DNA from: Pandoraea sp. ASV26
Lineage (GTDB): Bacteria; Pseudomonadota; Gammaproteobacteria; Burkholderiales; Burkholderiaceae
DNA length: 64,000 nt
NCBI RefSeq assembly: GCF_016428915.1
Contig: NZ_JAELTP010000017.1
Location: 1 to 64,000, forward strand
Direction: 5' to 3'
The number at the start of each line of letters is the position of its first letter. Positions within the stretch are counted from its first letter, which is position 1. Of this stretch, positions 35,915-46,046 are shown piece by piece. The position numbers and the translations under genes were made by a program. Under the pieces are notes generated by a model, which was not told the DNA's origin, made no database searches, and saw nothing but the letters and a program-made list of their open reading frames with translations.

Positions 35915-37594
35915 ATGGAACATGAGGTCGACTATCTGATCGTCGGTGCGGGCTCCGCCGGGTGCGTGCTCGCCAATCGTCTGAGCGCAGATCCGGCGAA
36001 CCGGGTGTTGTTGCTCGAGGCCGGCGGCCCCGATAGCAATCCGTGGATTCACATCCCGGTCGGGTATTTCAAGACGATGCACGACCCGGAACTCGACTGG
36101 TGCTATCGCACGCAAGCCGACGCCAACGTTGCCGGCCGCCAGATCGACTGGCCGCGCGGCAAGGTTCTCGGCGGCTCCAGCTCGCTCAACGGCCTGCTCT
36201 ACGTGCGCGGTCAGCGCGAAGACTACGACCACTGGGCCGCCCTGGGCAATCGCGGATGGCGCTACGCCGACGTGTTGCCCTACTTCCGCAAATCCGAAGA
36301 TCAGGAGCACGGGGCGAACGAATATCACGGCGTTGGCGGCCCGCTCAAGGTGTCGGACCTGCGTCTGCGCCGCCCCATCGCGGAGCACTTCATCGCCGCC
36401 GCGAAGGACATCGGCATTCCGTTCAACGAGGACTACAACGGTGCGACGCAGGAAGGCGTCGCCTACTTCCAGCAAACCGCCTTCAAGGGACTGCGTTGCA
36501 GCACGGCCAAGGGCTTTCTCAAGCCGGTCCGCGCGCGCCGCAACCTGATCGTGGAGACGCGCGCTCAGACATGCCGCGTGCTGTTCGAAGGCAAGCGCGC
36601 GGTCGGTGTCGAGTATGTGCAGAACGGCGAGCGCAAGAAGGCTCGCGCACGCGTCGAGGTCATTCTCGCAGCCGGGGCCATCGGCTCGCCGCAGTTGCTG
36701 CAAAACTCGGGCGTCGGTCCGACAACGGTGCTCGCCAAAGCCGGCGTCGCGCTGCGTCATGTGTTGCCCGGCGTGGGACAGAATTTGCAGGACCACCTGC
36801 AAGTGCGCCTGGTCTTCAAGACCCGCGAGCGCACGCTCAACGACGAGGTCAACAACCCGCTGCGCAAGGCGCTCATCGGCCTGCAATACGCGATGTTCCG
36901 CACGGGACCGCTCACGCTCGCCGCCAGTCAGGTGACGATCTTCACGCGCTCCCGCCCCGACTGTCCCGACATTACGCGCCCCGACATCCAGTTCCACATG
37001 CAGCCGTTGTCCGCCGACAAGCCGGGCAAGGGCGCGCACCGGTTCTCGGCATTCACCTCGTCCGTCTGCCAGTTGCGCCCGTTCAGCCGGGGCAGCGTCG
37101 AAATCCGCTCCAACGATCCGCTCGAGTACCCGGTGATCCACGCCAACTATTTGTCGGACGAACGCGACCATCGTGTCGTGATCGACGGCATCAAGGTCGC
37201 GCGCCGCATCGCCGCAGCGCCTTCGCTCGCGCCGCACATCATCAGCGAGTTCATTCCCGGCGCGAAGTATCAGAGCGACGAGGCGTTGCTTCAGGCCGCG
37301 CGCCAGTTCAGCCAGTCGATCTATCACCCCGCCGGCACCTGCAAGATGGGGCACGACGCCATGGCCGTCGTCGACGACCGTCTGCGCGTGCATGGCCTTG
37401 CGGCGCTGCGCGTGGTGGACGCGTCGATCATGCCCGAGCTGGTCTCGGGCAACACGAATGCACCGACCATCATGATCGCCGAGAAGGCGGCCGACATGAT
37501 TCTCGAAGACAGGGAGCAGGCGTCGGGCATGCAGGAAATCCGCGGCAGCGCTCAGGCGCCGGCGGAAGCGGCAAACGTTGCCGTAGCGATTTAG
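35915..37594 (+). CDS. GMC-family FAD alcohol/choline dehydrogenase
   Basis: 559 residues from ATG 35915, with AGGAGACAGG upstream. The FAD motif [19 protein letters not shown] opens the protein, the GMC signature 1 is [21 protein letters not shown], and the C-terminal catalytic region has [42 protein letters not shown]. It oxidises an alcohol, probably on the inner membrane face or cytoplasm; the substrate is unknown. An MHS transporter follows 44 bp later, so the two likely serve one compound. Regulated by the divergent IclR. Confidence 0.92.
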   Translation: MEHEVDYLIVGAGSAGCVLANRLSADPANRVLLLEAGGPDSNPWIHIPVGYFKTMHDPELDWCYRTQADANVAGRQIDWPRGKVLGGSSSLNGLLYVRGQREDYDHWAALGNRGWRYADVLPYFRKSEDQEHGANEYHGVGGPLKVSDLRLRRPIAEHFIAAAKDIGIPFNEDYNGATQEGVAYFQQTAFKGLRCSTAKGFLKPVRARRNLIVETRAQTCRVLFEGKRAVGVEYVQNGERKKARARVEVILAAGAIGSPQLLQNSGVGPTTVLAKAGVALRHVLPGVGQNLQDHLQVRLVFKTRERTLNDEVNNPLRKALIGLQYAMFRTGPLTLAASQVTIFTRSRPDCPDITRPDIQFHMQPLSADKPGKGAHRFSAFTSSVCQLRPFSRGSVEIRSNDPLEYPVIHANYLSDERDHRVVIDGIKVARRIAAAPSLAPHIISEFIPGAKYQSDEALLQAARQFSQSIYHPAGTCKMGHDAMAVVDDRLRVHGLAALRVVDASIMPELVSGNTNAPTIMIAEKAADMILEDREQASGMQEIRGSAQAPAEAANVAVAI

Positions 37595-37638
37595 CCAGTC
37601 ACGTCAGCCCCCAACCATTACAAGATCCGGAGACAACC

Positions 37639-38967
37639 ATGAATGCATCGACCCAGACCGACGCCCGGCAGATGCGCCGTGTCGTCGTCGCCAGCCTCAT
37701 CGGCGCCACCATCGAGTGGTACGACTTTTTCCTGTACGGCGTCGTCGCCGGCATTGTGTTCAACAAACTGTATTTCCCCGGCAGCGATCCGCTCGTCTCG
37801 ACGATGCTCGCCTACGGCACGTTCGCGGTGGGCTTTCTCAGCCGGCCGCTGGGCGGCGTGATCTTCGGGCACTTCGGCGACAAGCTCGGCCGCAAGAGCA
37901 TGCTCGTGATGACGCTCACCATCATGGGCATTGCCACCATGCTCATCGGGCTGGTGCCGACCTACGCGCAGATCGGCCTGTGGGCGCCGGTGCTGCTGCT
38001 CGTGCTACGGGTGCTGCAAGGCATCGGGCTGGGCGGCGAATGGGGAGGCGCGGTGCTCATGGCGTTCGAATACGCGCCGAAGGAGAAGCGCGGCTACTAC
38101 GCCAGCATTCCGCAGGTAGGCCTCGCGATCGGCCTGTGCCTGGCCTCCGGCGTGGTCGCGGTGCTGTCGTACACCCTCACCAGCGCTCAGTTCCTGGCGT
38201 GGGGCTGGCGCGTGGCGTTCTTCCTGTCGGTGGGCCTGGTGGCCATCGGCATGTATATCCGCCTGAACGTGATGGAGACGCCCGAGTTCACGAAGATCAA
38301 GAAGGCCGGCACCGAAATCAAGATTCCGATTGCCGAGGTGCTCATGCGCAGCCCCGGCAACGTCATCGCCGGCATGGGCGCGCGCTTCATCGACGGCGTG
38401 TTCTTCAACATCTTCGGCGTGTTCTCGATTGCCTATCTGACGCAGACGCTCAAGCTCTCGCAAACCGAGGCGCTCACGGGCGTGATGGCGGCGGCGTTCG
38501 TCATGATCTTCACCATTCCGTTCTTCGGCAAGCTGTCCGATCGCATCGGGCGCACGCGCATCTACTTCTGGGGCTCGCTCGCGACCGGTCTGTCGTCGTT
38601 CGCCGGGTTCTGGCTGATGAAGGCGAGCGGCGGTAACGTGATGCTCGTCTGGCTGTCCATCGTGATTCCGCTCGGTGTGATCTACGCGTCGGTCTACGGG
38701 CCGGAAGCGGCGCTCTTCTCGGAACTGTTCGACGCCAAGGTGCGCTACACCGGCATCTCCTTCGTCTACCAGTTCTCGGGCATCTTCGCGAGCGGTCTGA
38801 GCCCCATCATCGCCACCTACCTGTTGCAGAGAAACGGCGGCGAGCCGTGGATGATCTGCCTCTATGTGCTGTGCGCCGGTCTCATCAGCGCGCTGTCCGC
38901 CGCGTGGATCGGCAGTCGCAAGCGCCGCCAGCAGGTATGGCATGGGGCCAGTGTGACGGAGCATTGA
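37639..38967 (+). CDS. MHS-family metabolite:proton symporter (MFS)
   Basis: 442 residues, twelve membrane segments expected. ASLIGATIEWYDFFLYG near the N-terminus and FGHFGDKLGRKSMLV are hallmarks of the metabolite:H+ symporter group (ShiA/KgtP/ProP). It imports an organic acid or polyol with protons. GGAG lies upstream of ATG 37639. It is second in the operon with the GMC dehydrogenase and is followed by a hairpin. Confidence 0.92.
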   Translation: MNASTQTDARQMRRVVVASLIGATIEWYDFFLYGVVAGIVFNKLYFPGSDPLVSTMLAYGTFAVGFLSRPLGGVIFGHFGDKLGRKSMLVMTLTIMGIATMLIGLVPTYAQIGLWAPVLLLVLRVLQGIGLGGEWGGAVLMAFEYAPKEKRGYYASIPQVGLAIGLCLASGVVAVLSYTLTSAQFLAWGWRVAFFLSVGLVAIGMYIRLNVMETPEFTKIKKAGTEIKIPIAEVLMRSPGNVIAGMGARFIDGVFFNIFGVFSIAYLTQTLKLSQTEALTGVMAAAFVMIFTIPFFGKLSDRIGRTRIYFWGSLATGLSSFAGFWLMKASGGNVMLVWLSIVIPLGVIYASVYGPEAALFSELFDAKVRYTGISFVYQFSGIFASGLSPIIATYLLQRNGGEPWMICLYVLCAGLISALSAAWIGSRKRRQQVWHGASVTEH

Positions 38968-39293
38968 TGACGCGCGTTGCCGCATCGATACGCGAACGCC
39001 GCAACGCCGTGGTGTGAGTCGAAGCGCAGAGAGGCGAGTTGAGAGAAAGCGTTAAGAACGGGGCGTGTCCTGTACCGGGACACGCCCCTTTCCGTTGATG
39101 TGCCGCATCCGGCATTGGGTGCGTCAGTTCGTGCGCCGACCATCTCGTGCGATCATTCGGGGTATCGCTCACGTGCCTCACGCGAACCGCCGGCGACGGC
39201 GCTCCATGCTGTCCATGCATTTTGCAGTGCAAAGGATTGTTCGCGCCGGGCACGATGAAAGCCTGTTGCCCCCAATCCTCTGGCCTGCGAGAG
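38968..39293 (+). terminator. Intergenic with terminator hairpin after the MHS transporter
   Basis: 326 bp. The hairpin GGGGCGTGTCC (39060-39070) / GGACACGCCCC (39078-39088) has an 11-bp perfect stem and a short TTTCC tail, about 95 bp after the transporter stop. I see nothing else convincing in the stretch. Confidence 0.6.
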
Positions 39294-40592
39294 ATGATGC
39301 AGCGAGACCCGTCGCTAGATGCCGCCATTCCCGAAGACGAACCCGATCGTCCGGGGCCCCTCTCGGAAGCGTCCCTGCTGGGCGCGCCGTCGACGCCGCC
39401 CGGCCCCGCCCCGGCGGACGCCGTGCCACTGCCCATCAGCATCTACCCGGCGCTCATGGGCATTCTGCTGGCCTATGGCGTGCTGGTCGTCGGCAACGGG
39501 CTGTTCGCCACCGCCATCCCCTTTCACGCGCTGAAGTACGGGGCGTCGACGTTCACGATCGGCGTGATCCAGTCGTGCTACTACGGCGGCTTCCTGCTCG
39601 GCGCGTTCTACAACCGCACGCTCATCGAGCGCATCGGACAACATCGCGCGTTCGTCGCTTTCACCGCGCTGGCCGCCCTGTTCGTCATGGGCTTCGCCGT
39701 GAGCGAGACCACGCTCATGCTCTGCGTGCTGCGGCTCGGCACCGGCTTCGCGCTGATGGGCATGTACACCACCGTGGAGAGCTGGCTCAACGGCTCGGTG
39801 CCGAACACCATGCGCGGGCGCGTGTTCGGCTCCTATCTCACGATCAACTACCTCGCCGTGAGCACCGGGCAGTTCCTGCTCAATATCGGCGACGCGGGCA
39901 GCGAAGGCCAGCTTCTGCTCGTCGCCGGACTGTTCGTCGCGGCGATTCTGCCGATCACGCTCATGCAGGGGTGGCCGACGCGGGTCGCCGACGAGCGGCT
40001 CGTCAAACAACCAGCGCTCAGCCTCTTCGACAGCGTTACCGAAATGGCGCGCGCCACGCCGATTGCCATTCCCGGCTGCATCCTCGCGGGCTTTCTGTAC
40101 AGCGCGTTCTACGCCATCATGCCGATCTACCTCACGCGCATCGGTCTGTCGATCGGCAGCCTGTCGACGTTGATGGGCGTGGCGCTGTTCGGCGCCCTGC
40201 TCATGCAATGGCCCGTGGGACGGCTGTCCGATCGCATGGACCGGCGCACGCTGTCACGGCGTCTGGCGTTTGCGTCCGCCGCGTTTTGTGCGCCGTTGAT
40301 TTTCTTTCAGGCGCACTGGCTGGTCTTTGTGCTGATGTTCCTGTTCTCCGCCGTCAACTTCACGCAGTACGGGCTGATCGTCTCGCATGTGAACGACCGC
40401 ACGGTGCCCGAACGGCGCGTGGCAGTGAGCGCCACGCTACTCATCCTCTTCTCGGTCGGCGGCATTCTCGGGCCGATGATCGCGTCTCTGGTCGTGACGC
40501 TGCTCGGTCCCGGTGGCCTGCACGTCTTCAATGTCGTCTGCGCGCTGTCCCTCGCGCGGGTCGCACGGCGGGCGCAACTGCTGTCGCCCTGA
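39294..40592 (+). CDS. MFS transporter (12 TM)
   Basis: About 432 residues from ATG 39294 (start uncertain; the frame is open further upstream). The N-terminal tail is Pro/Ala-rich and acidic, then LMGILLAYGVLVVGNGLFATAIPFHALKYG begins the first helix. YYGGFLLGAFYNRTLIERIGQHRAFV and GRLSDRMDRRTLSRRLAF correspond to the MFS loop 2-3 signature in each half. The type resembles YcaD/YfkF-like MFS proteins. Substrate unknown; it stands alone. Confidence 0.85.
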   Translation: MMQRDPSLDAAIPEDEPDRPGPLSEASLLGAPSTPPGPAPADAVPLPISIYPALMGILLAYGVLVVGNGLFATAIPFHALKYGASTFTIGVIQSCYYGGFLLGAFYNRTLIERIGQHRAFVAFTALAALFVMGFAVSETTLMLCVLRLGTGFALMGMYTTVESWLNGSVPNTMRGRVFGSYLTINYLAVSTGQFLLNIGDAGSEGQLLLVAGLFVAAILPITLMQGWPTRVADERLVKQPALSLFDSVTEMARATPIAIPGCILAGFLYSAFYAIMPIYLTRIGLSIGSLSTLMGVALFGALLMQWPVGRLSDRMDRRTLSRRLAFASAAFCAPLIFFQAHWLVFVLMFLFSAVNFTQYGLIVSHVNDRTVPERRVAVSATLLILFSVGGILGPMIASLVVTLLGPGGLHVFNVVCALSLARVARRAQLLSP

Positions 40593-40928
40593 GCGACGGC
40601 ATGGGGCGGTCAGCGGGGTCGGCGCTTGTTTGGAAGCGCTCAGATGAGGTCAGAGGTGGCCGGAGTGGGTCGGAATGGGTCGGAATGGGTCGGAGTCCGC
40701 CATCCGTTAAGTACGCAGAAAACGGAACACGATGCCGCACACGCAAGCGCCGCCGGATCCCGCGTCAAAGCCCCATTTCGGTGCAATCGTGCCGTGCTCT
40801 GGTGCGATGCGTCACAACGCGGCGGGAAAATCGCGGACAATAGCGCCGGCGCCGCCAGGCGCCTTTGAGCACGCTTCTTGCTCGCCTATTCTGTACATGA
40901 CATTGCTGCCCCCGCGCCCGCCTCTACC
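40593..40928. repeat. Intergenic with 10-bp tandem repeat
   Basis: 336 bp between the MFS gene and the degenerate EAL gene. At 40661-40696 the unit CGGAATGGGT is repeated in tandem 3.6 times (the first copy has GAGT for GAAT). No gene is convincing here. The repeat lies about 230 bp before the EAL-like gene. Confidence 0.7.
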
Positions 40929-42179
40929 ATGACCATGATCGATCTCGACGCTCCCGGTTTGCTGCCACCCCGTTTGACAGCGGCCGAAGACGGCCGGCGC
41001 ATCGTCATTTACGGCGACTTCACGATTTGCAGCGTCTTCCAGCCGGCGTTCTCGGTCTCGCACCGGCGCGCCATCGGCTACCACGCCTCGCTTCGCGCGC
41101 ACGACGCCGAGGGCCGTCACGTCCCGTCGCACGAAGTCTTCACGCTGGCGGCGCGTCACGGCGACATGCTCGAACTCGGCCGGCTTGCGGAATCGCTGCA
41201 TCTGGGCAACTTCCGCGAATTCGACAGCCGGGACTCATGGCTCTTCCTGAGCCTGCACCCCGCGGCCCTGATGGACACGGTCTACGGCGACGCCCTTATC
41301 GCCACGCTCAAAGCCACCGGCCTGTCGCCGCAACGCGTGGTGCTCGAGGTGCCCGAGCAGGCCGGCGGCGACACGCCGCGCTTTGGCGCGATCGTCGGCA
41401 GCCTGCGCAAGGCAGGCTTTCTCATCGCGCTGGGCGGCTTTGGCGCCAAGCATTCGAACATCGACCGGGTATGGGATCTGCGTCCGGACATCGTCGCCCT
41501 CGATCGCGGCATTCTCGCGCAGGCGACGGAGCAGTCGCATCTGGCGCGCGTGCTGCCCGGCCTCGTGTCGCTGCTGCATGAATCGGGACAACTGGTGATG
41601 ATGTGCGGGCTCACGACGGACCGTGAAGCGCTGCTCGCGCTGGAGTGCAACGTCGACTTCGTGCAAGGGCAGTACTTCGCCGCGCCCGATGTCGACCCCG
41701 TGCCGTCGAAGGTCGCCGCCGAGCGCATGGATGCGCTCTCGTCAGCCTTGCGCACGCAACTGGTCGAGCGCGAGCGGGCCGAGCATCTGCGCCTCGCACC
41801 GTATGTGGCAGGCATCGAAGCGGCAGCCGCACGCCTCGCACAAGGTCAGGACATCGACGAAGCGACGCACGACCTGCTGGCGCTGCCCGATGCGGCACGC
41901 TGCTTCCTGCTCGACGCCCTCGGCCGCCAGATCGGCGACAACGTGCTGCCGCACAGCCATTCGTCGCAGCGCGCCAAACGCTTCCGTCCGCTGCTGCATT
42001 CCGAGGGCGCGAACTGGGCGCGGCGGCCGTACTTCATCGAAGCCATGCGCGCCCCCGGCGAGGTGCATTTCACCGCGCCCTATCTCTCCATCAACGAGGC
42101 GCACCTTTGCGTGACGGCCTCGATCGCCACGCCCGCCAAACAGGGCCTGCACGTGCTCTGCGTCGATATCAACTGGTAA
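40929..42179 (+). CDS. Degenerate EAL-domain protein with YkuI-C-like C-terminal domain
   Basis: 416 residues. The first 265 residues align in order with EAL landmarks but most catalytic residues are altered: the EAL triplet reads YHASLR (about 51-56), the DDFG loop is LGGFG (168-172), the K-x-D is ALD (190-192), and EGVE is CGLTT (226-230). Only the Glu in LEVPE remains. The tail (NWARRPYFIEAMRAPGEVHFTAPYLSI...CVTASIATP) looks like the PAS-like YkuI_C domain. It is probably a c-di-GMP sensor or a protein-binding domain rather than a phosphodiesterase. The start is uncertain because no ribosome site is visible. Confidence 0.75.
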   Translation: MTMIDLDAPGLLPPRLTAAEDGRRIVIYGDFTICSVFQPAFSVSHRRAIGYHASLRAHDAEGRHVPSHEVFTLAARHGDMLELGRLAESLHLGNFREFDSRDSWLFLSLHPAALMDTVYGDALIATLKATGLSPQRVVLEVPEQAGGDTPRFGAIVGSLRKAGFLIALGGFGAKHSNIDRVWDLRPDIVALDRGILAQATEQSHLARVLPGLVSLLHESGQLVMMCGLTTDREALLALECNVDFVQGQYFAAPDVDPVPSKVAAERMDALSSALRTQLVERERAEHLRLAPYVAGIEAAAARLAQGQDIDEATHDLLALPDAARCFLLDALGRQIGDNVLPHSHSSQRAKRFRPLLHSEGANWARRPYFIEAMRAPGEVHFTAPYLSINEAHLCVTASIATPAKQGLHVLCVDINW

Positions 42180-42203
42180 TCGACGGGGAACGCCGCCGGT
42201 AGC

Positions 42204-43313
42204 TCAGGTGGCAGCGCGTTGCACCTGATAGCGCTCTAGCCAGTGGGCATAGGGCGCGGGCAGCACCCACGACGGACGCGCCACGTCGAGTTCGCGCGCC
42301 GCGTAGTACGGCCAGTGCGGGTTGGCCAGCAAGGCGCGACCGATCATCACGAGATCCATCTGACCATCGGCCACCACGCGGTTGGCCGCGTGCGGATCGT
42401 CAATGCCCCACGACGACGCTACGGCAATGCCCGCTTCCGACCGAACGCGCTCGGCAATCGGTGCGAGGAACGCCGAGCCCCAGGGAACCTTCGCAGCGGG
42501 CGTCGAGAAGCCGACGCTCACGTTGAGCAGATCGAGACCGCCTTCACGCATCTGACGCGTGAGCGTGATCGATTCGGCGAGCGTCTGTTCATCGCGACCG
42601 TCGTACTCGATTACGCCGAAACGCGCCGTGAGCGGCAGATGCTCGGGCCACACTTCACGCACGGCAGCGAGCGTCTCGAGCAGAAAGCGGCTGCGCCCGG
42701 CAAGATCGCCGCCGTACGCGTCGTCACGATGGTTGGCGTGCACCGAGAAGAAGCTCTGCGCCAGATAGCCGTGGGCAAAGTGCAGTTCCAGCCATTCGAA
42801 ACCGGCCGCCAACGCGCGACGCGCCGCCGCCACGAAGTCGGCCTTCACGCGCTCGATGTCGTCGAGGGTCATCGCCTTCGGCACCTTGCCGAGATGCGCG
42901 CCGAAAGGCACTGCGGACGGCGAGATCGTCGACCAGCCGCGCGGATCGTCTTCACCGATGTGGTCGTCGCCTTCCCAAGGACGGTTGGCGCTGGCCTTGC
43001 GACCGGCGTGCGCGATCTGAATGCCCGGCACGGCGCCATGCGCCTTGATCGACGACGCGATGCGCGCCATGCCTTGCGCCTGCTCGTCGTTCCACAGACC
43101 GGTGCATCCGGGCGTGATGCGACCTTCGGGCGAGACGGCCGTCGCCTCGACGATCACCAACCCGGCGCCGCCGCGCGCCAGACCGGCGTAATGGGCGAGA
43201 TGCCAATCGTTGGTAACACCGTCGACGGCACTGTACTGGCACATCGGCGGGATGGCCACGCGGTTGCGCAGCTTGACGCTTTTCAGCTCGAACGGGGAAA
43301 ACAGGGCAGACAT
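42204..43313 (-). CDS. NADH:flavin oxidoreductase, Old Yellow Enzyme family (YqjM-like)
   Basis: 369 residues from ATG 43313. The FMN barrel begins LFSPFELKSVKLRNRVAIPPMCQYSA, with the His/His pair for substrate carbonyl binding and the HAGRKAS motif typical of the thermophilic-like YqjM branch, then ELHFAHGYLAQSFFSVHANHRDDAYGGD and LVMIGRALLANPHWPY. It reduces activated C=C bonds with NAD(P)H. Divergent from a LysR gene (190 bp between start codons), which probably controls it. Confidence 0.92.
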   Translation of the reverse strand: MSALFSPFELKSVKLRNRVAIPPMCQYSAVDGVTNDWHLAHYAGLARGGAGLVIVEATAVSPEGRITPGCTGLWNDEQAQGMARIASSIKAHGAVPGIQIAHAGRKASANRPWEGDDHIGEDDPRGWSTISPSAVPFGAHLGKVPKAMTLDDIERVKADFVAAARRALAAGFEWLELHFAHGYLAQSFFSVHANHRDDAYGGDLAGRSRFLLETLAAVREVWPEHLPLTARFGVIEYDGRDEQTLAESITLTRQMREGGLDLLNVSVGFSTPAAKVPWGSAFLAPIAERVRSEAGIAVASSWGIDDPHAANRVVADGQMDLVMIGRALLANPHWPYYAARELDVARPSWVLPAPYAHWLERYQVQRAAT

Positions 43314-43457
43314 GGGGTTCTCTAAGGAGTCAGGGAAAGCGGCGCCGGTGGGCGGAGCGCGTGGCTCGCGGCAACATTTCAACGTTTCGACGTTGAGAAA
43401 TTTCGCGGCGCCTCGACCGGTAGTGGTCGACACCAGCGATCTTAGTCGCACATCGCT

Positions 43458-43482
43458 ATAATGAAAACCATCCGCACATTAT
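43458..43482. promoter_or_regulatory. LysR-type operator candidate
   Basis: ATAATG (43458-43463) and CATTAT (43477-43482), 6-bp inverted repeat with 13-bp spacer, just upstream of the LysR start at 43503 and on the way to the divergent Old Yellow Enzyme gene. Confidence 0.45.
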
Positions 43483-43502
43483 CGAATCAATAACAGTTCA
43501 TT

Positions 43503-44426
43503 ATGGTGAATCCTCAGTGGCTCAAATCGTTCGCTACGCTCGCGGAGCTGGGTAACTTCACCCGCACCGCCGACCGGCTTGGCCTCACGCAGGCGGCCGT
43601 CAGCCAGCACGTGAAGCATCTCGAGGAAGCCTTCGGGCCGTTGCTCGTGCGGCGTCCGCGCGCGGTGGAACTCACGCCGGCCGGGCAGGCGCTGCTGACC
43701 TACTGTCTGGAAGTCGAGTGTGCGGCCCGGCATCTGCGCTCGCGTCTGGACGATGCGAACGAGGAATGCGGCGTCATCACGATCATCACGCCGGGCAGCA
43801 TCGGGCTGTATCTGTGTCCGATTCTGCTCGACATGCAGCAGGCCAACCCTGCGATGGCCGTGCGGCATCGCTTCGCCCCGGACCGCGAAGTGCTCGAAGG
43901 CGTGCTGCAAAACCATTTCGAGTTGGGACTGGTGACGCTGCGGCCTGACGATCCGCGGCTGGCCGCCACGCCGTTCACGCAGGAGCCGCTCGAACTGGTG
44001 GTGCCCGCCGGAGAAGACGTGCACACGTGGGACGACCTCAAGCGCATCGGATACATCGATCATCCGGATGGCGAGGCCATGTCGACGCGCTTGCTCAGCC
44101 GACGCTTTCCCGGCAATCCGGGCGTGCAGAGCCTGCCGTGCAAGGGATGCACGAACCAGATCAGTCTGATTCTCGAATATGTGGCGCGCGGCCTGGGCTT
44201 CACCATCATTCCGCAGTACGCGCGGCAGGCGTTTGCTTCGCAGGATGCCATTCGCGTGGTGGACTGCGGCCCGCCGGTGGTCGACACGCTGTGGCTGATC
44301 CATCGCGCCGAATGGCCGCTCTCGGCGCGGGCGCAACGCGCCGTCGCGCTGCTGCGCGAACGTGTCGACGCGCCGCGCCCGCACGCGTTCGGTGGCGAGC
44401 GGGTATTGCAGCGCACAGGAACCTGA
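43503..44426 (+). CDS. LysR-family transcriptional regulator
   Basis: 307 residues. The winged helix is near the start: WLKSFATLAELGNFTRTADRLGLTQAAVSQHVKHLEEAFGPLLVRRPRAVELT. The effector domain contains a Cys-rich LPCKGCTNQISLILEYVARGLGFTIIP; the Cys pair could give redox sensing (inference). Divergent from the Old Yellow Enzyme gene, which often responds to electrophiles. The 257 bp after its stop hold no supported gene. Confidence 0.88.
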   Translation: MVNPQWLKSFATLAELGNFTRTADRLGLTQAAVSQHVKHLEEAFGPLLVRRPRAVELTPAGQALLTYCLEVECAARHLRSRLDDANEECGVITIITPGSIGLYLCPILLDMQQANPAMAVRHRFAPDREVLEGVLQNHFELGLVTLRPDDPRLAATPFTQEPLELVVPAGEDVHTWDDLKRIGYIDHPDGEAMSTRLLSRRFPGNPGVQSLPCKGCTNQISLILEYVARGLGFTIIPQYARQAFASQDAIRVVDCGPPVVDTLWLIHRAEWPLSARAQRAVALLRERVDAPRPHAFGGERVLQRTGT

Positions 44427-44683
44427 CTCAGTCAGGCGCGCTGCCGCGCCGGCCGAATCTGCGGCATCACTGTCATTGCGAGTCCTCGACGCGCAGCGCG
44501 AACACGCGATCGCGCTGCCCATCGGTCGCCGGACACATCGAGGCCAGCAAATCGCTCGCGCGCCAGTGCGGGGTCGACTGACGCGAATCCAGCAACCCTG
44601 CCGCCATCAGCACGCGCGCCCGTGCAAACACTCGCGATACGCCGCGTGTGAGGCGAGGATTACGGCGACCGCAGCGATTGCGA

Positions 44684-45703
44684 TCACCGCGCCGCCTGCG
44701 TGAACTTGTTGAACGAGGTGTCGAACAGGCTGCGCACGTCAAAGCTTTTGGACAGCGTGCCTGTCTTCACGAAGTCGTCCACGCTCTTCTGCGCCTCGGC
44801 AATGGCGCTGTCCGTCAACGGCTCATAGCGAATGCGCGACGTGCTGAACCATTGATGCGCCAGCTTGGGATCGACACGCGACTTGGCCGCCCAGACGTCC
44901 GCATAGCGCTCGATGTGCCGCGCGTCTGCCAGCGACCATTCGCGCGCACGCTGATAACGCTGCACGAAGTCGCCGAGCAATTCACGTTTGGTATCGATGA
45001 CCTTTTGCGTCGTGGACAAATAGCTCTGCGCCGCGATCAGGCCGCGCGCCGTGACCACCGTGCGCGCGCCCGCCTGACGCAAGCGCGAGACGTACGGCTC
45101 CCAGGTCGCCGTCGCATCCACCTTGCCCGCCTGCAACGCCGCCGCCGAATCGACAGACGCGAGGTACGAATACTTCACCGAGTCGAGCGGCAACCCCGCC
45201 GACGTCAGCGCCGCCTGCACCAGTTGCTGTGACCAGCCGCCGCGCGTAATCGCCACCGTCTTGCCCTTCAGATCGGCAACGGTCTTGATTTGCGTGTGAG
45301 GGCCGGCCAGCAGCACCACGCTGTCGGGACTGTCGCGATAGATGCCGATGACTTTGACGGGCGCGCCCTGCGCCGCGAGGAACAGCACCGGGCCGTCGCC
45401 TTGCAGACCGATGTCGAGCGCGCCCGCATTGACCGCTTCAATCACGGGCGTACCCGCAGGAAACTGCTTCCACGCGATGGTGTAGGGCGCATCCTGCAAC
45501 ACCCCCGACGCCTCGAAGAGACTCTGCGCGTTGTACGCCTGATCGCCCACGACGAGCACCGGCTTGTCGGCGGCCCGGCTCCCGAACGGGAGAATCGCCG
45601 CAACGCTCAGCACAACGGCAATGCCGCGACGCAAGCGGTTGCGCCACAGCGGCCAGCGCGCGCTCAGACGCGTGCGCAGATCGCGCTTGGCCGAGCGCGT
45701 CAT
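44684..45703 (-). CDS. Aliphatic sulfonate-type ABC binding protein (SsuA-like)
   Basis: About 339 residues from ATG 45703; the frame stays open to 45832, but that extension adds a second hydrophobic stretch and would be odd. The signal peptide is removed after SRA (about residue 44). The mature part (PVLVVGDQAYNAQSLFEASGVLQDAPYTIAWKQFPAGTPVIEAVNAGALDIGLQGDGPVLFLAAQG) is an SsuA/NMT1-type sulfonate or nitrate-class binding fold. No ATPase or permease genes are beside it, so it is orphan. It is divergent from an FMN monooxygenase, consistent with sulfur scavenging. Confidence 0.85.
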   Translation of the reverse strand: MTRSAKRDLRTRLSARWPLWRNRLRRGIAVVLSVAAILPFGSRAADKPVLVVGDQAYNAQSLFEASGVLQDAPYTIAWKQFPAGTPVIEAVNAGALDIGLQGDGPVLFLAAQGAPVKVIGIYRDSPDSVVLLAGPHTQIKTVADLKGKTVAITRGGWSQQLVQAALTSAGLPLDSVKYSYLASVDSAAALQAGKVDATATWEPYVSRLRQAGARTVVTARGLIAAQSYLSTTQKVIDTKRELLGDFVQRYQRAREWSLADARHIERYADVWAAKSRVDPKLAHQWFSTSRIRYEPLTDSAIAEAQKSVDDFVKTGTLSKSFDVRSLFDTSFNKFTQAAR

Positions 45704-46046
45704 GGTGGCCTGCAACAGGGCAGCACGTGACGGCGCGGAAACGTAAAGACCAAAAGCAATGGCGGATGCGGCGATGAATGCATCGATCACCGGATTCACC
45801 GCCGGCGCGGGAGAGGAAGCGGATTTCTTCATGTCGTGACGCCACGCCGGAGCGCGGCTGCTGAAGTGATCGGACGTGCCAGTCTAGGCAAGCTCGCGCG
45901 CATCCCCAACCATCGATTGATGCGTTTCATATCGGGTGCCGTGCCAGTTTGCTTATGCGGGTTTGCTTATCGAATTTCGTTGTTTGTGCCGCCACGTCAC
46001 GCTCGCTTATCGTGAGCGTCTACCGAAATCGAACGAAAGCCACGTC
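45704..46046. repeat. Divergent region with GCTTAT direct repeats
   Basis: About 340 bp between the SsuA-like gene and the monooxygenase. GCTTAT occurs three times (45951-45956, 45965-45970, 46005-46010), twice within TTTGCTTAT, and ACGCTC (45999-46004) / GAGCGT (46014-46019) is an inverted repeat around the third. This looks like a regulator binding array; no gene is supported. Confidence 0.45.

Noticed and set aside
36043-37638. Upstream extension of the MHS transporter frame through the GMC gene
   Set aside because: The frame happens to stay open, but the transporter begins at ATG 37639 with a ribosome site, and the extension is out-of-frame GMC sequence.
44473-44742. 89-residue minus-strand frame after the LysR gene
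   Set aside because: Arg/Ser-rich low-complexity translation that runs into the SsuA-like gene; likely chance.
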